A stretch of DNA of 30,411 nt, taken from contig NW_003152753.1 in NCBI RefSeq assembly GCF_000003605.2, positions 7,294 to 37,704 on the forward strand, read 5' to 3'. Origin of the DNA: Saccoglossus kowalevskii (Eukaryota; Hemichordata; Enteropneusta; Harrimaniidae). Shown one piece after another: positions 1 through 9,397 of this stretch (position 1 is the first letter of the stretch; the number at the start of each line of letters is the position of its first letter). The position numbers and the translations under genes are program-made. The notes under the pieces are model-generated. The model did not search any database. It was not told the origin of the DNA and saw only the letters and a program-made list of their open reading frames with translations.

Positions 1-235
1 CTTTTAAAAGTGTTGTGATATTAAGCTCTTGTTATACATTTTCCTGGTAGAAACACTTTTTAAAATGTGTTTTTAGTAAAATCACTTTTAAAAGTGTTGT
101 GATAATAAGCTCTTTTTATACATGTTCCTGGTAGAAACACTTTTAAAAATGTGTTTCTAGTAAAATCACTTTTAAAAGTGTTGTGTTAATAAGCTCTTTT
201 TTATACATGTTCCTGGTGGAAACACTTTACATAAT
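1..235. repeat. 84-bp tandem repeat, three copies
   Basis: Three successive copies begin at 1, 85 and 169 with CTTTTAAAAGTGTTGTG, which gives a period of exactly 84 bp. The third copy decays after about 235. Each unit carries the near-palindrome CACTTTTAAAAGTG and a second element AAACACTTTTAAAAATGTG, so each unit can fold on itself. The array probably extends left of the window. No coding function is visible. Confidence 0.9.
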
Positions 236-2248
236 GTGTTACGTGCAAAAACCACTCAATTGCGATTTTTAGAGAAACACTTATAAAACACTTAAAGTAA
301 TTTTCAAGATGGAGACAAAAATGTGTAATATTTTAAAACAGTTGGATTTACAGTGTAGTTTTGAGGAAAAATTAATATGGCCAATCAACCCAATGCTAAG
401 AACTGGAAAGGTATTTGGGTCGTATCCTCGCCGATAGGCAATACAAATTACCCCTAGAAAGTATTTGACGAAATGTTGTAAATGCTGAAATCATTTTATT
501 TTCAATCTCCACAAAACATATTCACATATTGTGAAGAATCCTGATCAAACTGTATATGGCGTTTGTAATGAATGGGACTTTGATCAGTGGGTTCTGGAAG
601 CTAGTCACCGCAAATGAAAAGAGGAAGCTGTTGAAGTTACTGCCAAGAAACTGGTTCAAAGCGTAAACAAGCTGATTTATCTTCAGATGTTTGTCCACCA
701 CGTCGTGCTGGTCATTCTGCAGCCGATTATAATTACTTAATTAATATGCACGGATCTGTCACATCAATATACTCGTCCGTTCATTCATAAAGATGGGCAG
801 ACACCGGGAAGACATTGGCCTTCTGTTGTGATTTGCAGCCGGGCGATTCAGGCAATTCGTTATACAAACATCGTACTAGTATTACAGACGCTATAATTGC
901 TTGAGGATTTTCTTTTACATTGTTAAAAAGTATAAAGATCATTCTTTCCTCGAAATTTAACAATCCATGTTGGATATGACGAACCTGTTTATAGTCAACA
1001 TTACAACAGTTAAGGTAGCGAGACTATTATTTGTGTTGAAAATTACGATTTTCACATTTATTTATTAATTGATGAAATGCACTATAAACTTTCATCTGAT
1101 AAAGTCAACATACCATAGAATGTCATGTAAGTTGGTTAAAATGTTGATTTTCTGAATGGAAGCAAGGCAGCCTCAGTAGTGTTTTCCAAAATCAACAACA
1201 CAGGTTTAATCTGTGTGCCTATAAGTTTCAAAGATAAACTCAAGACAAAGCAATGTTAGGATGTGTTATCAGTAGCTATCTGACACACACTGAGTGTTTC
1301 CAAACATTTGAGTGGTTTGTCTCCGCCCCTGTTTATTTTACAGATTATTCATTTGCATATGAATCTGTCAGACACAAGGTCACTCAGCCACTGAAAAAAA
1401 ATCATTGATTTTGGTGTTTCATCTGCCGATTTATCCAATTATAGCTATCCCATTCCTTTATTTTTTTGGTTTCCAATAGCCTTACACATTTGGATGCCCC
1501 TACACATGTTAAAACAGACCTTGGTGGAAAAACAAATTGATTGTGCCGATAAACAAGCTTGAAAATCTTTGCTGTTACTTCATGGACGTTTTCTAGGAGT
1601 TTATGTTTTTCAAAATACAAGGTCTTTAACAAAAAATAACGTATACTTATTGTCGTCGGATTAACACAAAATGTTCACAGATTTAAGGTGACAATGAGAG
1701 GAACTTGAATGTGTCCAGACTATTTCATCGATTATTTACCAACAAGTTGTGGTTTGAGTTGGAGGCAATGCGACTAAAACAGTAATTGAAATTCAGCACA
1801 CTATTTTTTAAAACGCGTTGCTTGAATAAAACTGACCAGACACATTCAATTTACCAGACTATTGAACAACTAGGAAAAGTGAAAAAAATAATTCTTATCG
1901 CCAGCATAAATGCGTAATTATTTTTTTTACAGAAAAAGTAATTTTTCACCTTTGATTGAGTAACGTGTTGTAGAATGCAGATACAGGCATGCAAAATACA
2001 CTTGTGAAAAGCTTGAAGTCTGGCGATTCTAAAAATATATACTTTCCCGGGTCTATTTGTAGTCAATTAGTCACAATTAGAAGATGAAAACAAGTATGCA
2101 AATAACAGTCCCGCTACCTTAAGTGAGTGAAAGTATATAGATGACAGGCCATCATAATGATCTCGGTGTGTTGTTTTTGAAAATTTGCCCCATTGATGAT
2201 TAATAGACCCGGCGTTATGCGTAAAATCGAATACAAACAGGACAAAAC
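236..2248. other. Gene-poor stretch with possible coding debris
   Basis: No gene is supported here. Around 541-760 the plus strand reads as coding-like fragments in two frames, with a stop and a frameshift (for example DVCPPRRAGHSA). A minus-strand piece near 1500-1610 resembles part of it loosely. I do not recognise the protein. This could be a decayed transposon gene. The remainder is AT-rich sequence without clear signals. Confidence 0.3.
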
Positions 2249-2622
2249 ATGGCAATGACGACTTAGTCTTTTCCACGAAACGAAATAAAACTATATCAAA
2301 CTTTTTAACGACATTGAAAATCGCCACGTCATAGAAATAAATTTCTCGAGAAGATTTAGTTTGCAGCTCAATAAATCATACGAGTAACTAACATGACAGC
2401 TCAATAAATAAATAAATACGAGTAACTATAACATGGCATGATCGCCATTTCGATTGACAAAACAAAACGAGCCAAACGACCCAAACTACCCCAACACGAG
2501 CCAAATAACTTAAAACTAGCCAAATGAGTCACAAACGAACCAAAATTGGACACAAAATCAAAAAGGGTAAGCGGTCAGTCATTTTTGAAAAGATACTTTC
2601 AGTTGGAGGCGCTGTTCCCATC
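2249..2622 (+). repeat. Left inverted arm with GAGCCAAA units
   Basis: This arm matches the reverse complement of 5733-6153 over most of its length with small indels. It contains a short degenerate minisatellite at about 2468-2535 built on GAGCCAAA/GACCCAAA at roughly 11-bp spacing. It has fewer of these units than the right arm, so the two copies have diverged in unit number. Confidence 0.75.
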
Positions 2623-2756
2623 TCGCTAATTAGCCGATGTCCCAGAAGAAGTCAACACGAGTAAATAAATCAAAAATCGTAATGAATATATGCACGTATG
2701 CAAATAATAAAATTAATCACGATTAATCAAAAGATATGACGTATTCAGTACTTAGT

Positions 2757-3180
2757 TTGATTGGCTTTATGATTGAAGGTTACGCCCTAGAGTCTTTTTA
2801 CTGCTTTGTAATTGGTTAGAGTTTTGAAAATGAATAAAGAGAGTTTGAGTTGGTCTTGGCGAATACTCCACGACAGACGCAGTCCGAGAGAGTCCAGGGG
2901 CGAGCCTTGAGGCAGTCCAGTCTTGGGCGAGTCTTGGGTCAGCCTTGCGAGAGTCTTGGGGATTTTTTCCCCAGGGCGCTGTGTCTGATAGAGTGCTCGA
3001 TTGATCGACTAAGACGAGAGCTGAAACGTATTTCGTTGTGTGTGTCTTATTTGACTGTAAAGTTAAAGTGACTTTCCCGATCCCGTACCTCAAGGGGACG
3101 AGATAGAGAGACGAGACGAGATTCCCCCCTGGCAAGTGTGGAGAACCCGAGAGAAGAGAATTTCCCCCTGATAGCTAACC
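2757..3180 (+). promoter_or_regulatory. Promoter-like or solo-LTR-like G-rich block
   Basis: Two inverted CCAAT motifs (ATTGG near 2760 and 2810) precede an AT-rich GAATAAAG at about 2832. About 130 bp follow that are much more G-rich than their surroundings and repeat GAGTCTTGGG/GAGCCTTG. Farther on are C-runs (TTCCCCCCTGG, TTTCCCCCTG). The layout resembles the core promoter and leader of a retrotransposon LTR or a stand-alone promoter. No second LTR and no gene downstream are seen, so the call is tentative. The minus-strand frame open across 2767-3135 looks incidental. Confidence 0.2.
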
Positions 3181-5732
3181 TAAGTTTTCCAAAAACAATT
3201 AATATTTGGTTTGTGGCGTAATTTCAATGAATTAATTAGCAGTAAGCAATTTAGATTTAGAGTTTAGCTGTAATTTTCAAAGCTTTACCTGTAGTAGTAA
3301 CATTTGATTTAAAAAAAAAAAGGATTTTGAAATGGGCGGCTAAAAAAACTACTTTTATGTTTAGAAAGAACTCCCTGCGAACGGGGCCAACGCAGCCAAA
3401 AACCGTTCTCGCATGAATGATACGTCACAATTCAACAAGCAATGCTCATAATATCGCCCATTATATCATGAAATCTAGGATACCCCGCCACGTGTAAAAG
3501 ATGTTTTATGTCATTCCCTTTAATTTTGATAAACACTGGTTGTAAACGTTATGTGAATGAGCATAGTGGGCCCTCTTCTGGGCATATCCAATGCCACATA
3601 ATTAAAGCATTTTACTAAGGCACAAAGTATATGTATGATGTAATCTTTCCTGCATTACATTGTCCCAAATATATTATATAACTGGACACATATGTCGGTT
3701 GACGTTGACTGTATCTGTTCAGTATATGTAATGCAATGTGGATACAGTTACGTATATATGTTACCAACACACACGTTTAAGGTGCCTTACATTGACAAAA
3801 ATGGGTGTTATTGTATTTTTTGTGACGTCACACCTACCACGGTAACTATGTCACTACCCTATTGGAAAAAACGTTAGGTTAAAGTTTGTAGTTGCTGCAT
3901 TGCATAGCAAAAATCATAATATTTGTACGCACTGAATACGTCATACAATTTACTTTCAGGGAAACGCGATATAGGGTATAAAAAGTATTTTCAAGGAACG
4001 TTACCCATTTGCTTTTTCCCCAGATCTTATGAATCAAAACGGAGTACACATCAGATACGAAATTCACGTCATGCCACACGTCAGTCAGTCGCACCCTCAA
4101 GTAATGTTATGTTAAATACCAGAATACCTTGTGATCTGAATTGATTGTGTCGATAATAAAGGCTACAATCGTTGTTTTATAGTTATTTTCTTTTCTATCA
4201 CCTGTTTTGTCGTTAGTGGCTAGTTCGTCGTAGTTGTGCTGCTTGAATGGAATGATCACTGTGACATTTGACCTATTAAATTATTACCAGTTTCAAAAAT
4301 AACATTACCACTGGAGTTTCGTAGCCTGTGGCAGTGAAACTGCTCTACATGTCATGTGACGTATTATGACAGCCATAACACCTTGGCATCCGACTAACAG
4401 TTTGAGCGACATGGAAGTAAATTTCACTCCCAAACAATAGTTAACCAAGAGCGATACTTGGTGAGAGAGTAACACACATTTTAACACATCTTCTCATCTT
4501 TTAGCAGACGCCAGGCGAGCTCATAAGCCAACTACTTCAGATAGTTGCACAAACTAATAATATATATATACCGTTTTAATTGAGTACGGAGTCTGTGGGC
4601 ATAATGGTAAATAGTTTGTGTATGGTATTGAGTTGGCATCAGTTGGCATACTTGGCACCATATCACTCAATGTATCATGTCGCATAGGCGGATGATTGCG
4701 GGGCTAATGTAACATATGACCAATCGCGGTCATCTCATAATGATCGAGGATGACGGATCAATAAGATTTAAACACATTTTATCCTTTTAGTGTTCTGGGT
4801 TATATCAATGTAAACCCGAGTACGCTCTATTTGTTCATGTGACATATAAAAATAGTGTTAAAATAATTTTGTTGCATGGACGCATTTAACTAACCAGTAG
4901 AAAGCGCGACAAGTGGTGGCCACCAGGTATGAGGCAGAAACAATCGACATAACGTTTCACGTGACACCCTTTACCCCTTTGAGCTTTTAGATGTTTAACA
5001 ATCATGCGCGATGTGCGCAGTGATATTTATTCTATCGGGGATTTTCCATTGACTAGATTTTGTCAAAACATATACAGAGAACATTTTACAAAACAAACGT
5101 TTAAAAAATAACTTACTCCTATAAAAGAGCGGAGACAATATTACAGCTGCTCCATCGTGAACAAATCCAGTTCAAAACTTAAGAAAAAAGTAATTGTCTT
5201 CCAACATTTCTAATGTTCAACTCTATATTTTTTATAGCGCCATCCACAGTGATTCAGACAATTAAATGGGCGAGTCCGTTTTTCGATCTAAGTACAACAA
5301 TCCCCTCAAATTTCGTTGCTTATAAAATCACCCCAGCCAAATTTACTGGTCGCTCTTATCACGAGTTACAACGCAATTTTACAACGCGTAAGACTGTCTT
5401 TTATAACGCATTTTAATTTGAATATAATTTTACAGTATTTTTATTCTTACTAGACTAGTTTTTTATGCCTTTTGTTTGTTTTTCCATTTCCAGTACAGCT
5501 TGGAAATAGTAGGTTCAGACTTTATTTATGTATTTAATTAATTATTGCGATGCCTTATTTAATTAGTTAATGTAATGGTTACTTCTTAATAATTATCTAG
5601 TATAGTGTTTATTTTGTTAAAAATTATTTATTACTTAAAATTATTATGAATTAGTTTGTTTATTGTGTTATAATTATTTAGTATTTACTTGCTCATATTA
5701 TCAAGAGATTTTTATTAATTTATTATAATGTT
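3181..5732. other. No gene recognised
   Basis: This is AT-rich sequence between the inverted arms. Several short open frames of 60-75 codons occur on both strands, but none has motif content, a plausible start context or splice borders that I can support. An AT-only stretch (TATATATATA near 4561) and a T-rich region from 5450 to 5730 are the only compositional features. Confidence 0.5.
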
Positions 5733-6153
5733 TGGGGATAGGCCCCCAATTGCCAGTTCCAAGTATCCTTTCAAAAATGTCTGATTGTTTATCCTTTTTA
5801 TTTTGTTCTTAATTTTGGTTCGTTTGTGACTCATTTGGCTCGTTTTTGGTCCGTTTGGCTTGTTTTTGGCTCGTTTTGGAGTTATCTGGCTCATTTCGGG
5901 GTAGTTTTGGTTTTTTGTCTCGTTTTGGGTCGTCCATGTTTTGTCAATCGAAATGGCAGTCATGTCATGTTATAGTTACTCGTATTTATTTATTGAACTG
6001 TCATGATGTTAGTTACTGGTATTTATAGAGCTGCAAACTAAATATTCTCGAGAAATTTATTTCTATGTCGTGGCGATTTTCGATTTCGTTAAAAACTTTA
6101 GTATAGTTTTATTTCGTTTAGTTTCGTGGAAAAGACTAAGCCCGCAATGACAT
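5733..6153 (-). repeat. Right inverted arm with expanded GGCTCGTTTT units
   Basis: This is the reverse-complement partner of 2249-2622. The internal minisatellite (about 5818-5940) has more TTTGGCTCGTTTTTGG-type units than the left arm. A minus-strand open frame of 82 codons (5963-5715) runs across it, but its Lys/Thr/Asn-rich text is explained by the repeat and is not evidence of a gene. Confidence 0.75.
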
Positions 6154-6676
6154 CAAAACATCGCGTAGGATTCGAAAAACGCAAAAGTAATTTTCACGCT
6201 GCAAAAGTAATTTTTACCATGCGTCCCAGAAAATGCAGAATCCGAGAGTAACTACCGCAACCACAGAAATTTTTTTTCAAATAAAAGGTAAAATGTCACA
6301 TAGTCTTTCGATTTCAGCGAAATCATTGAGGTCATCTTTATGACAACTTGTTATTTTTTTTTAACAATTCGTGGTTTATTATTATTAGACATTTTGTGTA
6401 AATATTTATTTTCAATACTGACTTAATGGCCTATAACTTTGACTAAAATTGTGAATGAAGGGTCAATGTAGGACACGAGGTGTACCATTTTCGACTGGGT
6501 TTTCCGGCAGATAGCACTAAGGTTGCTTTTTAAGGGGAAGCTTACATAGGCAATATTTAGGTTGAACGGACACTTCTAGCATTTGGTCATTCCCCACAAC
6601 ACATCTCCATTCTCCCATTCTATTATATTCATACAATACTGTATGAAATTAGACACACCTGACGAAAGGGTTACAG
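6154..6676. other. No gene recognised
   Basis: Just outside the right arm, GCAAAAGTAATTTT occurs twice, at about 6181 and 6201. Otherwise this is unremarkable AT-rich sequence leading into the minisatellite. Confidence 0.4.
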
Positions 6677-7508
6677 GTCGATATTCCGAGGGTTCATCTA
6701 GTAGTCCGAGAGTTTTTTTGTCCGAGGGTTCATCTAGTAGTCCGAGAGTTTTATTGTCCGAAGGTTCGATAGTCCGAGGGTTCATCTAGTAGTCCGAGAG
6801 TTTTATTGTCCGAGGGTTCATCTAGTAGTCCGAGAGTTTTATTGTCCGAGGGTTCGATATTCCGAGGGTTCATCTAGTAGTCCGAGAGTTTTATTGTCAG
6901 AGGGTTCATCTAGTAGTCCGAGAGTTTTATTGTCCGAAGGTTCGATAGTCCGAGGGTTCATCTAGTAGTCCGAGAGTTTTATTGTCCGAGGGTTCATCTA
7001 GTAGTCCGAGAGTTTTATTGTCCGAGGGTTCGATATTCCGAGGGTTCATCTAGTAGTCCGAGAGTTTTATTGTCCGAGGGTTCATCTAGTAGTCCGAGAG
7101 TTTTATTGTCCGAGGGTTCATCTAGTAGTCCGAGAGTTTTTTTGTCCGAGGGTTCGATATTCCGAGGGTTCATCTAGTAGTCCGAGAGTTTTATTGTCCG
7201 AGGGTTCATCTAGTAGTCCGAGAGTTTTATTGTCCGACGGTTCGATAGTCCGAGGGTTCATCTAGTAGTCCGAGAGTTTTATTGTCCGAGGGTTCGATAT
7301 TCCGAGGGTTCATCTAGTAGTCCGAGAGTTTTATTGTCCGAGGGTTCATCTAGTAGTCCGAGAGTTTTATTGTCCGAGGGTTCATCTAGTAGTCCGAGAG
7401 TTTTATTGTCCGAGGGTTCATCTAGTAGTCCGAGAGTTTTATTGTCCGAGGGTTCATCTAGTAGTCCGAGAGTTGTATTGTCCGAGGGTTCGATAGTCCG
7501 ATGGTTTA
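6677..7508. repeat. Two-module minisatellite (36 bp and 16 bp)
   Basis: The array is made of a 36-bp unit (a 20-bp TCCGAGGGTTCATCTAGTAG half plus a 16-bp TCCGAGAGTTTTATTG half) and an interspersed 16-bp module TCCGAGGGTTCGATAT or ..GATAG. The core TTCGAT of the 16-bp module occurs at 6765, 6853, 6941, 7029, 7153, 7241, 7293 and 7489. Every spacing equals n x 36 + 16 (n = 2, 2, 2, 3, 2, 1, 5). This implies about 19 copies of the 36-mer and 8 of the 16-mer. Open frames here (SEGSSSSPRVLL repeats) arise because 36 is a multiple of three; I do not regard them as genes. Confidence 0.95.
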
Positions 7509-8909
7509 ATAATCTATAAAGTATTTATTGTTAATACATTTTCTAAATGACGAACAAACTAATTGACTAAGAAAACTCTCAAACAAATTGTATTTATAAA
7601 CTGCCATTGAAATTCTGTGAACCCCAGAGTTCTCTACAATATAAAAGGTTTAGTAGGCGCTTCTTCTTGTTAGTGTGTAAAGTGTGGCTGCGTTCCTTTA
7701 TAGAGTGAATCTGTGCCCTGTGTATCATCGGTTGGCATACACACTAAAATACAAGCTAAATACGACAGTTGAGTAACAAAACATCGTTATAGTCTACACA
7801 CAGTATCCGACTTTTACGCGCTGTGCAATGTTAATAAAAACATAAACACATCTGTTGATGATTTATTGTAAACGACAATAACGATAGACAAATGCGATGA
7901 CTTGCCTCGCCTCGCCTCGCAACGTTATGTAAATTTTTCAAATACCATTATCTTATGTTTTAATTGGGGGGGGGATCGCCGCACAGAACATGTTGGCTCT
8001 GGTCGGATGCCCTTACCGTGACACCAGTCAAATATATCTCGGTCTTCTGCATGGGGTCGACCGCTACGACGCCCGATGCAGAGTCACTGTGTTGGTAGGT
8101 GTTACTCGGGTAGCATGCGTCGCCATCTCATAATGACACTACGAGGTGACACGTGATAACGTCTGGTGTGACTCTCACTTCAAACGGCAGTCTCAAGTCT
8201 CATTTTTTAGTATTAATACAAGGTCAACATGCATGAACTGATCTAACGTTTATTATGTGTTGTTTATTTTACTTACTTTGTATATTTATTGCTACATATT
8301 GGATTGTGTATTTATTGCATGTACACATGTTTGGGATATCCTAAATATTACAATATTGTAAGTTAAGTTTATTATATAACCAATCATTCATAATGTAAGT
8401 TTCACAGCGGGTTCTCCACTCGCTGGCTTTCGATTGCGATAGGTGTTGTACCTAGCTTAATCTTGGCCAGCTATGGGGTATCTGGGATGGCACAGTGTGG
8501 GTTATTATAATTAAATATTTAAATGGATATTTATGTCAATGATTGTGTTTCCTAGTAAGAAAGTGTGGCTAGTTTGAATTTTATTTATGGCCTCAGCTAG
8601 TTTTGGCATCTGTCACCTAATCACGTAGCAGAATCAACATTATAAGTTTATATTGTCGTGCATCAGTTATTAACTACTGATTTACAGCAGCCGTGTAGGC
8701 TTGTTTTCGATAGTACGTGTCCAGCATTGTATACAAGTCAATTGCGTTGTCCCTTCTTTTGTTTTGTAACCCAACTTTACATTTTTAGCCGATGTCAATG
8801 AAGGATTTATTGAAGCTTGCCATGTTTTGTGATTTGATTCTGAATGGCGTTACTCATACACCTTCCATCAATACAGTGCTAATGTTTGTTCTAGAGCTAT
8901 GCGAACAAC
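7509..8909. other. No gene recognised
   Basis: Holds a short CCTCG repeat (about 7904-7919) and a G-run near 7966-7974. From about 7975 to 8190 composition is more balanced, which could be an old repeat. A plus-strand 41-codon frame starts at 8791 after a TTTTTAG-like acceptor but matches nothing I know. Later exons of the minus-strand methyltransferase might be expected here, but none was found. Confidence 0.4.
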
Positions 8910-8957
8910 CAGGGTAGCAATAAACAATAAACACATGTTTTTTTTTTTGCTACCCTG
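8910..8957. repeat. 11-bp inverted repeat around a T-rich loop
   Basis: CAGGGTAGCAA (8910-8920) and TTGCTACCCTG (8948-8957 plus neighbour) are perfect inverted copies separated by about 27 nt rich in A and T. It lies 35 bp from the splice donor of the methyltransferase exon, inside its intron. It could be a foldback remnant or an RNA hairpin. Confidence 0.6.
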
Positions 8958-8992
8958 TTATATAGTAAAATCAACATAGTGATAATACCTAC

Positions 8993-9202
8993 CCTACTGA
9001 GTATACAATGCATGAATTGGAATCAATGTGTACATCCATGCAGATAAACCATCCTCCATCCCGTGGTGCTGCATAGCCCATTCTCTTCATATTTTTACAA
9101 GTGTACTCTTGAGTTGTGACATACTTCAATAATGATCCCCACACTTCATTCTTATCCGTGTGATTAATATTCATCTTGCTTGCTTCAACGTTATTTTCTC
9201 TC
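8993..9202 (-). CDS. METTL24-like methyltransferase, internal exon 3
   Basis: The minus-strand reading matches the start of the METTL24-type methyltransferase domain (Methyltransf_22-like). In order it shows a WGSLLKYV helix, a conserved Cys-containing stretch (EYTCKNMKRMG), the signature DGGWFICMD and the ending CIVYSVG, where family members have a VYSFG-like motif. These proteins are predicted secretory-pathway S-adenosylmethionine enzymes with poorly known substrates. The 3' border is GTAGGT at 8992-8987 (phase 2). The 5' border has tandem AGs: starts at 9202 or 9199 give phase 2 and match exon 2, whereas 9204 would give phase 0. The domain is incomplete; the SAM-binding core should follow in later exons not seen here. 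Family assignment is from remembered motifs. Confidence 0.7.
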
Positions 9203-9333
9203 CTCTAAAACAATAATACATTTATACACTGTTCTAAGTATGTCTGCTCTTCAATAGCCACAAATTATTATATTTTTAATATCAGTGATTCAAATTAAAA
9301 TTATGTTTTATCTTAAAAAACTGAATAACTTAC

Positions 9334-9397
9334 TTCATGGAAATGTTTTTATATAAATCTACGTGCATTTGGAGCAAAGACGGTGTGCCAAAGTTAC
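9334..9397 (-). CDS. METTL24-like gene, candidate exon 2 (stem)
   Basis: A 64-nt minus-strand reading of 20 full codons (NFGTPSLLQMHVDLYKNISM) lies between an acceptor CCAG (AG at 9399-9398) and a consensus donor GAA|GTAAGT (9333-9328). It enters in phase 1 and leaves in phase 2, exactly what is needed to join exon 1 (phase 1) to exon 3 (phase 2). The intron to exon 3 is only about 130 bp. The peptide would be the short stem between the membrane anchor and the catalytic domain. The acceptor has a weak pyrimidine tract, so the model needs transcript support. Confidence 0.45.

Larger units (their letters stand above)
2249..6153. mobile_element. Possible 3.9-kb inverted-repeat element
   Basis: Two arms of roughly 375 and 420 bp (left about 2249-2622, right about 5733-6153) are inverted copies of each other and enclose 3.1 kb. 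Shared landmarks include TTAGTCTTTTCCACGAAA, AAATTTCTCGAGAA and a run of degenerate GAGCCAAA units. This suits a non-autonomous DNA transposon with long inverted repeats. I found no transposase, no clear target duplication and no sharp outer ends, so two independent copies of one dispersed repeat in opposite orientation remain possible. Confidence 0.4.

Noticed and set aside
2767-3135. 122-codon minus-strand open frame
   Set aside because: It lies across a G-rich repeated leader; composition keeps it open and no domain is visible.
6765-7497. GGTTCGA cores as tRNA or Pol III genes
   Set aside because: No A box at a suitable distance and no cloverleaf can be drawn; only the 7-nt core matches.
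6576-7519. Open frames reading SEGSSSSPRVLL repeats on both strands
   Set aside because: They come from a 36-bp repeat whose length is a multiple of three; the 16-bp module breaks the frame repeatedly.
8791-8916. Plus-strand 41-codon frame MSMKDLLKLAMFCDLILNG...
   Set aside because: Short, unrecognised and without a second exon; an acceptor-like TTTTTAG upstream is not enough.
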